The notes: generated by a model not told the origin, from the letters alone. Counted from the stretch's first letter, positions 32,807 to 40,621 are shown. The stretch is DNA of 40,621 nucleotides from Candidatus Zhuqueibacterota bacterium (GCA_014728115.1 WJME01000131.1:1-40621), one strand, 5' to 3'. Numbers and translations are program-made.

Positions 32807-33634
32807 ATGAAAGTCGCAGTATTAACCGGAGCCGGAGGCACACTCGCTTCAGAAATGGCCCGGCATTTGGCCGGAAAAGGCGTACATGTCGCCCTGATGG
32901 ACCTTCGTAAAGAGAATGTCACGAGTGTCGAACAAGAGATAAAATCCAACGATGGCCAAGTCATGTCCTTTGCCCTGGATGTGACCTCATTGAACGAGGT
33001 GAACACTGCTCGTGACGAGATCGTCGCCAAGTGGGGTCCTGTCTCGATTCTCATCAATGCCGCAGGCGGCAACCAAATGGATGCCCTGACCAATATCAGC
33101 GAATTCGATCCGGACGAACTCGCGGAAGATCCGGGCGAGGTGCGCGGATTTTTCAATCTCGATATGGATCGCTATGAGGACGTCGTCAAGGTCAATTCCA
33201 TGGGCACGGTGATTCCCTGTCAGGTGTTTGCGCGGGATATGGCTAAAAACGGTGGCGGATCGATCATCAATTTCGCCTCCATGAACAGCTATCGTCCGCT
33301 TTCCCGGGTGGCTGCCTATGCCATGGCCAAGGCCGGGATCTCGACGTTTACCCAGTGGCTGGCCAATTATCTGGCGCCGGCCAATATCCGTGTCAATGCC
33401 ATTGCCCCGGGATTCTTTCTCAACGAACGCAGCCGCAAGCTCCTGACCACACCGGAAGGCGGATTCACCCCGCGCGGTGAGAGCATCATGCGCCAGACGC
33501 CGCTCAAACGCTTTGGTGAAGCCTCTGACCTCATCGGCACCATGAACTGGCTCATCGATGACCAGGCCTCTGGCTTTGTAACCGGCATTACCATTCCCGT
33601 AGACGGCGGATTTCTCTCCTGCTCGGGAGTCTAA
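32807..33634 (+). CDS. SDR-type D-mannonate oxidoreductase (fructuronate reductase)
   Basis: The 275-residue SDR starts 13 bp after uxaC. It has VAVLTGAGGTLASEMARHL (NAD motif), ILINAAGGNQMDAL, an insertion typical of mannonate-type SDRs (DELAEDPGEVRGFFNLDMDR), IINFASMNSYRPLS with the catalytic Ser, and YAMAKAGISTF (Tyr-Lys). PGFFLNERSRKLL follows, and VTGITIPVDGGFLSCSGV ends the chain. This matches B. subtilis YjmF-like D-mannonate oxidoreductases, which replace the unrelated UxuB of E. coli and reduce fructuronate to mannonate. Gene order between uxaC and uxuA supports the assignment. A 7-bp tandem repeat lies in the gap that follows. Confidence 0.88.
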   Translation: MKVAVLTGAGGTLASEMARHLAGKGVHVALMDLRKENVTSVEQEIKSNDGQVMSFALDVTSLNEVNTARDEIVAKWGPVSILINAAGGNQMDALTNISEFDPDELAEDPGEVRGFFNLDMDRYEDVVKVNSMGTVIPCQVFARDMAKNGGGSIINFASMNSYRPLSRVAAYAMAKAGISTFTQWLANYLAPANIRVNAIAPGFFLNERSRKLLTTPEGGFTPRGESIMRQTPLKRFGEASDLIGTMNWLIDDQASGFVTGITIPVDGGFLSCSGV

Positions 33635-33728
33635 ACGGCATACGCATCCATTATAGTCATGACTTTTTGTTAGGTGAATGGAGAATTAAGAACTTTGAAT
33701 GAATGAGCTGCGGGCTGGTTTGATTGAA

Positions 33729-33760
33729 CCCCATGCCCCATGCCCTATGCTCTATGCCAT
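33729..33760. repeat. 7-bp tandem repeat inside the operon gap
   Basis: The units CCCCATG, CCCCATG, CCCTATG and CTCTATG plus a partial CCAT make about 4.5 copies with 7-bp period. They lie in the 173-bp gap between the mannonate oxidoreductase and RraA-like genes. Confidence 0.75.
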
Positions 33761-33807
33761 ACAAAGAGTAAAAACATCTTGATATTTAGAATTGATTCGG
33801 AGACCCC

Positions 33808-34551
33808 ATGAGCGTTGATCAATATAAAAAAGAAATCAGCATGATGAAGCTGGACCGCCTCATCGAGGAGCGTGAGAAAATCAGCGACGCCACCTTTCCG
33901 GTACCGGATAAAGAGGTGCTTTCGCGCTTTGAGCAGCTCTATACCGGTGCGGTCAATGATGTGTTGCGCGAATTTTGTTTTATGGATCAGGCCTTGCCCT
34001 ATCATATAAAGTCTTTGCGCGAATACCGCACCATTGCCGGTTTTGCATTTACGGTCAAAAGCCAGCCCAGCGCCCTGGTGCGCGGGGAAATGGATTTCCG
34101 TGCACAAATGCTCGACCAGATGCACGAGGATGCGTTTGTGGTATGGGATACCAGCCACGACGAAAAGGCCACCCTGTGGGGCGGCGTCATGACCGCTACA
34201 GCCAAGCGCATCGGCGTCAAAGCCTCCTGTATCGATGGCGGCATTCGCGATACCCATCAGATCCTGGAAGCGGATTTTCCGGTGTTTTACAAGTATCGCA
34301 TCTCCAACGGCAGTCTGGGACGCTGTCTGATCACCCATTTTCAGATTCCTTTGGACATCGGCGGGGTCACCATCAAACCGGGGGATGTGATTCTGGGGGA
34401 TGTGGATGGTGTTCTGGTGGTCCCCAGGGATTCAGCGTGGGATGTGCTGGTGCGCGCCGAAGAGATCAAGGCCAATGAGAAAAAGATTTTTGGCTGGGTT
34501 AAAGATGGCGACTCGGTCAAAGAGATCACGGATAAAGGCGGCTATTTTTAA
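33808..34551 (+). CDS. RraA/HMG-CHA aldolase-family protein
   Basis: The 247-residue protein has a helical N-terminal extension of about 50 residues and then the RraA-like fold. Features are LYTGAVNDVLREF, IAGFAFTVKSQPSALVRGEM, WGGVMTATAKRIGVKASCID and the key DGGIRDTHQI, with the Arg-Asp pair that binds metal and substrate in HMG/CHA aldolases. IKPGDVILGDVDGVLVVP follows near the end. RraA family members include RNase E inhibitors and pyruvate-releasing class II aldolases. Because DGGIRD is kept and the gene lies beside UxuA, aldolase activity is more likely here. A GGAG is seen just upstream of ATG. 2-keto-3-deoxygluconate is a candidate substrate by context only. Confidence 0.82.
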   Translation: MSVDQYKKEISMMKLDRLIEEREKISDATFPVPDKEVLSRFEQLYTGAVNDVLREFCFMDQALPYHIKSLREYRTIAGFAFTVKSQPSALVRGEMDFRAQMLDQMHEDAFVVWDTSHDEKATLWGGVMTATAKRIGVKASCIDGGIRDTHQILEADFPVFYKYRISNGSLGRCLITHFQIPLDIGGVTIKPGDVILGDVDGVLVVPRDSAWDVLVRAEEIKANEKKIFGWVKDGDSVKEITDKGGYF

Positions 34552-34569
34552 TTTTAATTTGGAGATCTT

Positions 34570-35565
34570 ATGAAACTCGCAATGCTTTTGCCGCCCAAAT
34601 TCGATGAACGCAAATGGACCCTGGCACGCCAGGTAGGTGTGAATTACGCTATCACCAAGGCCATGCCCAGCCTCTCCGGGCGCAATGCCCCCTATGATCT
34701 AGAGGCCTTGAGGGCGATCAGGGACGAGTTTAAAGAGGCCGGATTTATCCTGTATGGTCTGGAAGGCGATCAGTTTGACATGTCGCCGATCAAATTGGGA
34801 TTGAGCAGCCGGGATGAACTGATCGAAAAATACCATCAGATGATCCGAAATATGGCGCAGCTGGAGATACCGCTGTTGTGCTACAATTTCATGGCCTCGG
34901 TGGGTTGGTACCGCACCCGCATCGATATCCCCGAGCGGGGTGGAGCCATTACCAGCGAGTTCGATCTGGAAGCGATCAAAGACAAGTTGGTGCCCGAGGA
35001 ACAGCGCATCAGCGAAGAAAAACTCTGGGAAAACCTCTATTATTTTCTCGACGCCATCGTACCCGTGGCCGAAGAGGAGGGCATACAGCTGGCTCTGCAT
35101 CCCGATGATCCGCCCATCAGTCCGTTTATGGGGGTGGGACGCATATTGACTAGCGCTGCGAGTTTCGACAGGTTGTTCGATCGCTATCCCTCAGAGGTCA
35201 ACGGACTGGCCTTTTGTCAGGCCACATTCAAAACCATGGGAGAAGATGTCAAGGCCGTCTCAGCTGATTGGCTCGAGCGAAAGCGTCTCTTTTTTCTCCA
35301 CCTGCGAGATGTCAAGGGAGACAAGAACAAGTTCAGAGAAACGTTTCATGATAACGGACCCACGCCTATGGTCGAGATGCTGCAGCATTATCATGCACAC
35401 GGATTCGAGGGACCTATCCGTCTGGATCACGCTCCGAGTATGTATGGGGAGATCCAAAAGGATTTTTCCGGCGGCATTTCCGTGGGATACGAGATCCTGG
35501 GCAAACTGTTTGCCGTGGGGTATCTCAAAGGAATTTGTGAGTCTTGCGATATCCCTTTAGAATAG
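34570..35565 (+). CDS. uxuA: Mannonate dehydratase
   Basis: The 331-residue TIM-barrel protein has the UxuA family blocks: MKLAMLLPPKF at the start, a mid-chain LLCYNFMASVGWYRTRIDIP, EEGIQLALHPDDPPISPFMG, LAFCQATFKTMGEDVK, and FFLHLRDVKGDKNKFRETFH with DNGPTPMVEML, then IRLDHAPSMYGE. The CYNFM, LHPDDPP and HLRDV stretches hold the metal-binding His and Cys residues of the family. Length is near normal (family about 330-400). It dehydrates D-mannonate to 2-keto-3-deoxygluconate, the step after the SDR-type oxidoreductase. A GGAG site precedes ATG. It lies 18 bp after the RraA-like gene. Confidence 0.92.
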   Translation: MKLAMLLPPKFDERKWTLARQVGVNYAITKAMPSLSGRNAPYDLEALRAIRDEFKEAGFILYGLEGDQFDMSPIKLGLSSRDELIEKYHQMIRNMAQLEIPLLCYNFMASVGWYRTRIDIPERGGAITSEFDLEAIKDKLVPEEQRISEEKLWENLYYFLDAIVPVAEEEGIQLALHPDDPPISPFMGVGRILTSAASFDRLFDRYPSEVNGLAFCQATFKTMGEDVKAVSADWLERKRLFFLHLRDVKGDKNKFRETFHDNGPTPMVEMLQHYHAHGFEGPIRLDHAPSMYGEIQKDFSGGISVGYEILGKLFAVGYLKGICESCDIPLE

Positions 35566-35614
35566 CACTGTTTTGTGCTCATCATCGCTTTACCAATTTG
35601 ATTCAAGAGGATTG

Positions 35615-36457
35615 ATGCGATATTTCTTTATGGTTGTAAGCATAATTGCTGTTCTCATGCCATCTGTATGGGCAGAAAACAATCCGGATTTGATCCTGGG
35701 ATATAAAATCGTCGCTAATGATACCCTGAACGTGCGTATTTTTTATCCTGCGGGTTTGCGCCCGGTTGACAAGAGACCGGCAATTGTTTTTTTCTATGGA
35801 GGTGGCTGGAACAATGCGCACCCCAAACAATTTTATCCGCATAGCGACTATTTGGCTTCCAGGGGGATGGTAGCCATTTGCGCTGATTATCGCACAAAAA
35901 GTACTCATAACACGACACCCATCGAATGTGTAAAAGATGGCAAATCGGCTATTCGTTGGGTTCGAAGGCATGCCATAGAACTGGGAATCGATCCCGACAA
36001 ACTCGTTGCCGGCGGGGGCTCGGCAGGAGCTCATGTGGCTGCGGCGACTGCCACTCTCAGCGGCTTTAATGAAGCGGGGGAGGATACCACGATCAGCGCC
36101 AGGCCCAATGCCCTGGTCTTGTTTAATCCGGTCCTCGATACCGGACCGGATGGATATGGGTACAGCCGTGTCAAAGACTATTGGCATGATTTTTCACCGG
36201 CCCATCATATCGATCAGCATACCCCACCCTGTATCATCTTGCTCGGCACCGATGATCATGTCGTTCCGGTTGAAATCGCAAAGAGTTTCAAGGCATCGGT
36301 GGAAAAAGCAGGAGGCCGTTGTGATTTGGTTCTCTATGACGGATTGGGACATGGGTTTTACCTGGAAGATAAATATTTCGAAACGCTCACAGAGGTCGAT
36401 CGTTTTCTTGCTTCATTGAGATATATCGAGGGCGAACCGACCTTGAACAGAAAGTGA
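35615..36457 (+). CDS. Secreted alpha/beta-hydrolase, likely carbohydrate esterase
   Basis: The chosen start is ATG 35615, with AAGAGG upstream and a signal peptide (MRYFFMVVSIIAVLMPSVWA). A TTG at 35573 in frame would add 14 unlikely residues. The 280-residue product has the alpha/beta-hydrolase order. FFYGGGWNNAH gives the oxyanion loop (Tyr replaces the usual His of HGGGW), GGGSAGAHVAAA carries nucleophile Ser136, LLGTDDHVVP carries Asp214, and YDGLGHGFY carries His246. This resembles BD-FAE/acetyl-xylan-esterase-type enzymes. It likely removes acetyl or feruloyl groups in the periplasm or outside, which fits the GH115 and hydrolase neighbours. The lipoprotein gene follows 72 bp later. Confidence 0.88.
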   Translation: MRYFFMVVSIIAVLMPSVWAENNPDLILGYKIVANDTLNVRIFYPAGLRPVDKRPAIVFFYGGGWNNAHPKQFYPHSDYLASRGMVAICADYRTKSTHNTTPIECVKDGKSAIRWVRRHAIELGIDPDKLVAGGGSAGAHVAAATATLSGFNEAGEDTTISARPNALVLFNPVLDTGPDGYGYSRVKDYWHDFSPAHHIDQHTPPCIILLGTDDHVVPVEIAKSFKASVEKAGGRCDLVLYDGLGHGFYLEDKYFETLTEVDRFLASLRYIEGEPTLNRK

Positions 36458-36529
36458 GGAGAACATACTGCTCTTAAATATAGTGTTTGTAGACAAAATT
36501 GCTAATGTACCCATCACCAGGTTGAACCT

Positions 36530-38053
36530 ATGAAGTATTTAACAACTTGCATAATTATTACCATGACTCGATCAGCTCTATCTATTTTGTTGCTCATTCC
36601 TGTATTTTTTTCCTTTTCATGTTCGCAAGTCGATCAAAAAAGATTTAACCAAAACAGGATACAGCCCTATACAGAAAATCCCACATACTGGCAATACCAG
36701 AGTAAACCTGTCTTGTTGGTCGGAACCTCATCTGACGACAATCTATTCCAGTCCGACACGCTGGAACGAGAACTGGATTCCATCGTTTCCCATGGCGGAA
36801 ACTATTTGCGTTGCACCATGTCAGGTCGTGATTCCGGCAATGTTAAGCCCTTTGTGATGTCCATCGAATCGCCATCCAAATATGATCTGGAAAACTTGAA
36901 TCCGGAATATTGGCAAAAATTTGAGCACTTTTTACAGGCCACACACGAGCGGCAAATGTTCGTTCAGATCGAAGTCTGGGCATCGTATGATTTCTATGAG
37001 CGTGCGGGACTCCCCTGGCGCTCGAGTCCTTTCAATCCGGTGAACAATGTAAACTATACGACAGCAGAAACGGGCCTGCCGTCGGAATTCCATTCCCGCG
37101 GATTCGAAGCGATCAATCCCTTTTTCGAATCTGTTCCTTCGTTAAAAAACATTCCGTTGGTATTGAGATATCAGCAAGCCTTTGTGGACAAGCTCCTCTC
37201 GATCAGTCTGAGTTATGATCATGTTTTGTATTGCATGGACAATGAAACGAATGCGCATCCAAAATGGTCTGAATACTGGGCAGAGTATATTAAGAAAAAG
37301 GCGAGTTTACAGGGACTCGACATAGAAACCACAGAAATGTGGGACACGGCTGATCCGAGCAACGGCGCGGTTCCGGATGCATACGTCCAGGATGTTGAGA
37401 CACATCCGTTCATCACCCGGTCCAACGTCTCGGTAACGCTTCAAAATCCCGCTTTCTATACGTATTTGGATATTTCCAATCACAACGCGCAAAAAGGCCA
37501 GGTGCATTTCGAAACAGGCTATTATGTATGGACGCAGGTGCAGGAATCCGGAATACTGCGTCCCATAAACTGTGTGAAAATTTATGGCGGCGGTGATGAT
37601 GAAAACAGTTGGGGAGGTGACAATCAGGCCGGTCAGGAACGCTTTTGGCGAAATGTTTTTGCCGGAATCGCTGCTGTACGCTTTCATCGGGCCCCGGCTG
37701 GCCTCGGCCATTCCAGTCTGGCACTGAGACATGTCAAAAGCATGCGTATGCTGATGGACGAGTTGGATATTTTTAGCTGCAGGCCGAATAACGATTTGTT
37801 GAGCGACCGGCAAGTAAACGAGGCCTATTGTCTTGCCGATCCGGGGAGAGCTTGTGCTGTGGTGTTTCTCGATGGCGGACAATGCGGACTGGAGCTTTCG
37901 GCAATGCAGGAACGCATTCGGGTCAGATGGCTGGATATCCTGAACAGCCAGTGGCAACCAGAAATCGTTTTAAATAAAAGCGATACTTTGAATCTCTCTG
38001 CCCCGGACAATGGATTCTGGGGGGTTTTGATAGAAAAAGCAGCAGACAGATGA
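36530..38053 (+). CDS. Glycosidase-like lipoprotein, family not recognised
   Basis: The 507-residue protein has a lipoprotein-like leader: LLIPVFFSFSCSQ with Cys31, or Cys20 if the start is the second Met at 36563. The body reads like a GH-A-type TIM barrel: LVGTSSDDNLFQS, GNYLRCTMSGRDSG, MFVQIEVWASYDFYERAGLP, and a possible acid/base Glu239 in YCMDNETNAHPKW. KIYGGGDDENSWGGDNQAGQ and WRNVFAGIAAVRFHRAPAGL resemble the glycine-rich closing part of GH140/DUF4038-like enzymes. I cannot name the family or the second catalytic carboxylate. The ribosome site is weak. It overlaps by four bases the extended frame of the next gene, whose better start is 38104. Confidence 0.65.
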   Translation: MKYLTTCIIITMTRSALSILLLIPVFFSFSCSQVDQKRFNQNRIQPYTENPTYWQYQSKPVLLVGTSSDDNLFQSDTLERELDSIVSHGGNYLRCTMSGRDSGNVKPFVMSIESPSKYDLENLNPEYWQKFEHFLQATHERQMFVQIEVWASYDFYERAGLPWRSSPFNPVNNVNYTTAETGLPSEFHSRGFEAINPFFESVPSLKNIPLVLRYQQAFVDKLLSISLSYDHVLYCMDNETNAHPKWSEYWAEYIKKKASLQGLDIETTEMWDTADPSNGAVPDAYVQDVETHPFITRSNVSVTLQNPAFYTYLDISNHNAQKGQVHFETGYYVWTQVQESGILRPINCVKIYGGGDDENSWGGDNQAGQERFWRNVFAGIAAVRFHRAPAGLGHSSLALRHVKSMRMLMDELDIFSCRPNNDLLSDRQVNEAYCLADPGRACAVVFLDGGQCGLELSAMQERIRVRWLDILNSQWQPEIVLNKSDTLNLSAPDNGFWGVLIEKAADR

Positions 38054-38103
38054 GCTGTTCTCATTACAAGAAATGGGTGAAAACGTCTAGAAAGGAGCAA
38101 AAC

Positions 38104-39495
38104 ATGCGTAAATGGCATCTGATGATATTGTTTTTAGGGTTGGGATTTACACTCACCATGGCTCAGGAGGGTATCCCCTTTAAAAAAATCGGAGAGGTTC
38201 AACCCCGGCATGCAAAAGAGATCAAGGCGTCCAACTGGTCCGTGGGTGCCGAAACCATGGACCGTGACTATACGATTTATGAAAACTGGAAAGAATATCT
38301 CGGTCCTCTGGGCATCAAAAAAGCGCGGTTGCAGGCCGGCTGGGCCAAGACCGAGCAGGAAAAAGGGGTCTATCATTTCGACTGGCTGGATGAGATAGTC
38401 TTTGATATGGATGAGCAGGGCGTAGAACCCTGGATGTGCCTGTGCTATGGCAATCCGCTCTATTCGCCAAGCGGTATCCGTCTCGGCGCCGCATTGCCCA
38501 CCGATGAAACAACCCTGCAAGCCTGGGAACGGTGGGTGCGTCTGGTGGTGGTGCGCTATAAAGATATCATCGATGAATGGGAAGTATGGAATGAACCCAA
38601 TAACAAGAAAAATCCGCCCGAGGTGTACGCAGACCTGCTGATTCGCACTGCCGAGGCGATCCTGGAAATCCAGCCTGATGCAAAAATTCTGGCCATGTCT
38701 TTGGCCGGTGTAGGAACGGATTGGCCTGAAAACGTGTTGCAAGCGGTTCAGCAAGCAGGAAAACTGGATCTCATCGATCAGATCACCTACCATCCGTACA
38801 AGCACAATCCTGATGAAAGTTATGACCAGGTAGCAGAGCTCCGGGCTATGATTGGCCGATATGCAGATCACATCATCATTCGTCAGGGTGAAAATGGGGC
38901 ACCTACGTCGCGAAGAAATTCCAAAGCCCTGCGCAACCATGACTGGACCGAACTTTCCCAGGCAAAATGGGCACTTCGTCGACTGTTGGGTGACTTGGGT
39001 CGTGACATTCCTACATCCTACTTTTCCATCATGGACATGAAATATCCGGATGAGATGAATGTCAAAGGATTGCTGAAATCCCGGGAAGACCAGACCGTGG
39101 AATATCGCAGGCCATCCTATTTTGCTGTTCAGGCTCTGGCGTCGATATTCGATCATACCCTGGATCGTATCCCTCATTATGCCTTTGCAGATAATGCGGA
39201 TCGTTCTCTGTCGCTATTCGGATATGAAAATAAATACTCGGGAAAACAAATCGTAACCGTGTGGTTTGATGACGAGATCCCCTCCGATAGCAATAAAAAA
39301 ATAAACGTGGATTTTACGTTTTTTAGCGGCATGTTCGAGGAGCCGGTGCTGGTGGATCTGCGCGAGACCACGGTCTATGAGATTCCGGATGAGAATTGGT
39401 CACAAAAAGGCGCGGTATATGAATTTACCGATATCCCGGTGTATGACTCTCCGGTGCTGATTGCGGACAAGAGTTTGATTTTGATCCGGAACTAG
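38104..39495 (+). CDS. Clan GH-A glycoside hydrolase, GH39-like, secreted (copy 1)
   Basis: The start is ATG 38104, behind AAAGGAG, with a signal peptide (MRKWHLMILFLGLGFTLTMA). The upstream in-frame ATG 38050 lacks a site and adds 18 residues. The 463-residue barrel has DEWEVWNEPNNKK with probable acid/base Glu164, and HIIIRQGENGAP with probable nucleophile Glu263, about 100 residues apart as in clan GH-A. A C-terminal beta domain (about 355-463) follows. The sequence style is closest to GH39-like beta-xylosidases, without full confidence. It is about two-thirds identical by eye to the next gene, so the two arose by tandem duplication. It likely works on the backbone or oligomers freed by GH115. 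Confidence 0.82.
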   Translation: MRKWHLMILFLGLGFTLTMAQEGIPFKKIGEVQPRHAKEIKASNWSVGAETMDRDYTIYENWKEYLGPLGIKKARLQAGWAKTEQEKGVYHFDWLDEIVFDMDEQGVEPWMCLCYGNPLYSPSGIRLGAALPTDETTLQAWERWVRLVVVRYKDIIDEWEVWNEPNNKKNPPEVYADLLIRTAEAILEIQPDAKILAMSLAGVGTDWPENVLQAVQQAGKLDLIDQITYHPYKHNPDESYDQVAELRAMIGRYADHIIIRQGENGAPTSRRNSKALRNHDWTELSQAKWALRRLLGDLGRDIPTSYFSIMDMKYPDEMNVKGLLKSREDQTVEYRRPSYFAVQALASIFDHTLDRIPHYAFADNADRSLSLFGYENKYSGKQIVTVWFDDEIPSDSNKKINVDFTFFSGMFEEPVLVDLRETTVYEIPDENWSQKGAVYEFTDIPVYDSPVLIADKSLILIRN

Positions 39496-39568
39496 TCCAC
39501 GAATTACACGAATAAAGTGACCGGTTAGATGAAAATGTTAACGATCTTTATTTGTATCTTTCGTGGAC
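39495..39568. repeat. Imperfect 23-bp inverted repeat between the tandem hydrolase genes
   Basis: The arms 39495-39517 (GTCCACGAATTACACGAATA...) and 39546-39568 match at 19 of 23 positions in inverted orientation around 28 bp. The left arm starts in the stop codon of the first gene. The CACGAATTACACGAAT core is known to me as a common type of dispersed intergenic repeat in environmental genomes. Confidence 0.7.
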
Positions 39569-39604
39569 TGTGGACTGTTCTTCTCTGATTTAAAGGAACA
39601 AAAG

Positions 39605-40621
39605 ATGAAAAGGCTACACACTCTTTTAATGATCGTACTCTTGATTTCCGTAACCCAATCCCAAACCTTAGAGTCCATTTCTTTTCCTGTTCTCGGTAAG
39701 GTGCAGCCCCGTCATGCCCGGGACATTCTTGCTTCGAATTGGTCTGTTGGCGCCGAGACCATGGATCGGGACTATACCCTTTATGCCAATTGGAAAGAGT
39801 ATCTGGGGCCTCTGGGAATCAAAAAAGCCCGGATTCAGGCCGGATGGGCCAGAACTGAAAAAGAAAAAGGTGTGTATGATTTTGCCTGGCTGGATGACAT
39901 TGTCTTTAATATGCACCGCCAGGGTGTGGAGCCCTGGATGTGTTTATGCTATGGCAACTTGCTTTATTCACCGAGTGGCATCGAGGTAGGATCTGCCCTT
40001 CCCAGAGAGGAGGAGGCCTTGGTAGCCTGGGAGGATTGGGTGAGCCAGGTCGTGGTGCGCTATAAGGATGTGATCGACGAATGGGAAGTGTGGAACGAGC
40101 CGAACAATCATAAAGAGAATACCCCGCAAGTGTATGCTGATTTCCTGTTGCGAACGGCAACTGCGGTTCGGGAGGTACAGCCCGATGCCATTGTTATTGC
40201 ATTCGGATTGGGCAGATTCGATATCTCGTGGATTGAAGCCGTGCTTGATCATGTCCAGAACGCTGATAAATTGCATTTGATCGATCAGGTAACCTATCAC
40301 CCCTACAAATACAATCCGGATAAGAGTTATCCCCAGGTGGCTGCCCTGCGACAGGCGATTGCGAGGTATTCGGATCGTATCATGATTCGCCAGGGTGAAT
40401 GCGGTGCACCCTCGACCCGACTGCATACACGCGCCTCTCTGGCCAATCATGACTGGACCGAGATATCCCAATCCAAATGGGCATTACGCCGGTTACTGGG
40501 CGATCTGGGACGCGATATCCCTTCCTCGATTTTTGCCATGATGGATATGAAATATCCGGCTGGAATGAATATCAAAGGCCTGCTCAAATCGCGGGATGAT
40601 CAGACAGTCGAGTATGCCAAA
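39605..40621 (+). CDS. Clan GH-A glycoside hydrolase, GH39-like (copy 2, 3' end beyond window)
   Basis: The frame opens at ATG 39605, behind AAAGGAA, and stays open for 339 codons to the window edge without a stop. It has a signal peptide (MKRLHTLLMIVLLISVTQSQ), then VQPRHARDILASNWSVGAET, LGPLGIKKARIQAGWARTEK, and EWEVWNEPNNHK with probable acid/base Glu165. IMIRQGECGAPSTR carries probable nucleophile Glu265. The residue after the nucleophile is Cys here and Asn in copy 1, a small active-site difference. The protein follows copy 1 collinearly with high identity throughout. Roughly 120 C-terminal residues lie outside the window. Both genes probably belong to the same uronate-glycan operon. Confidence 0.85.
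   Translation, partial: MKRLHTLLMIVLLISVTQSQTLESISFPVLGKVQPRHARDILASNWSVGAETMDRDYTLYANWKEYLGPLGIKKARIQAGWARTEKEKGVYDFAWLDDIVFNMHRQGVEPWMCLCYGNLLYSPSGIEVGSALPREEEALVAWEDWVSQVVVRYKDVIDEWEVWNEPNNHKENTPQVYADFLLRTATAVREVQPDAIVIAFGLGRFDISWIEAVLDHVQNADKLHLIDQVTYHPYKYNPDKSYPQVAALRQAIARYSDRIMIRQGECGAPSTRLHTRASLANHDWTEISQSKWALRRLLGDLGRDIPSSIFAMMDMKYPAGMNIKGLLKSRDDQTVEYAK

Noticed and set aside
38134..39177. 347-residue reverse-strand open frame
   Set aside because: It is a shadow of the GH-A hydrolase gene, caused by codon bias; a similar shadow occurs at 39968-40471 under the duplicate gene.
39519..39532. GTGACCGGTTAGAT as a LacI-type site
   Set aside because: It lies inside the inverted-repeat element, is not palindromic beyond the core and has no promoter context.
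1..40621. Mobile-element, phage, tRNA or CRISPR content
   Set aside because: I found no transposase, integrase, phage structural gene, cas gene, regularly spaced short repeats, or convincing tRNA cloverleaf by reading.

Overview
The window looks like a chromosomal segment from an uncultured polysaccharide-degrading bacterium of the Fibrobacterota-Chlorobiota-Bacteroidota (FCB) group, most like candidate phylum KSB1 or Calditrichota. The evidence is protein style only. One PKD-repeat protein ends in a QNYPNPFN-type sorting domain, a PorV/PorQ-family protein is present, and a TonB-dependent receptor with an N-terminal carboxypeptidase-like domain has no SusD beside it. Many secreted enzymes carry RR (Tat-like) leaders. 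Base composition is moderate, and no tRNA, rRNA, CRISPR array, transposase or integrase was seen.

Region 1 (1-12.7 kb) is a periplasmic sugar-modifying set. It has the tail of one Gfo/Idh/MocA oxidoreductase, a reverse-strand secreted PKD protein, a cupin and a CTPTR sulfatase. A LacI-style palindrome follows, in front of a broken gene. Then come an RR-leader Gfo/Idh oxidoreductase, a UroD-like protein with a TTG start, a secreted ThuA-like protein, a second RR-leader Gfo/Idh oxidoreductase, a SnoaL/NTF2-like protein and a CTPSR lipoprotein sulfatase. Strong hairpins at 7255-7293 and 10627-10661 divide the transcription units.

Region 2 (12.8-18.5 kb), all on the reverse strand, is a stress and repair block: MgtC, a 56-residue DUF1328 membrane protein, CsbD, a coiled-coil lipoprotein, a PhoD-like phosphatase, a bacterial eRF1-like (baeRF) protein, a DUF72 protein and an Fpg/Nei glycosylase whose usual Pro2 is Ser.

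Region 3 (18.8-40.6 kb) is a LacI-controlled glycan utilisation locus. The regulator gene is preceded by a CG-centred operator (18883-18896). A 12-out-of-14 match opens a four-site array with 12-bp spacing directly after a good sigma70-type promoter in front of the TonB receptor. The outer-membrane module (TonB receptor, a 656-residue surface protein, PorV-like barrel) ends at a terminator. An apparently co-directional run follows: GH115 alpha-glucuronidase, SDR, sodium-solute symporter, glucuronate isomerase (UxaC), SDR-type mannonate oxidoreductase, RraA-family aldolase-like protein, mannonate dehydratase (UxuA), alpha/beta esterase, an unrecognised glycosidase-like lipoprotein, and two tandem clan GH-A hydrolases, the last cut by the right edge.

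Together region 3 reads as a system that frees glucuronic acid from a (probably acetylated) glucuronoxylan-like glycan, imports it with sodium and converts it to 2-keto-3-deoxygluconate. No KDG kinase or KDPG aldolase is in view, so the RraA-like protein is a candidate for the final pyruvate-releasing cleavage. Several short intergenic repeats sit between genes, including the CGCAGAG family, a 7-bp tandem repeat and a CACGAATTACACGAAT inverted repeat.
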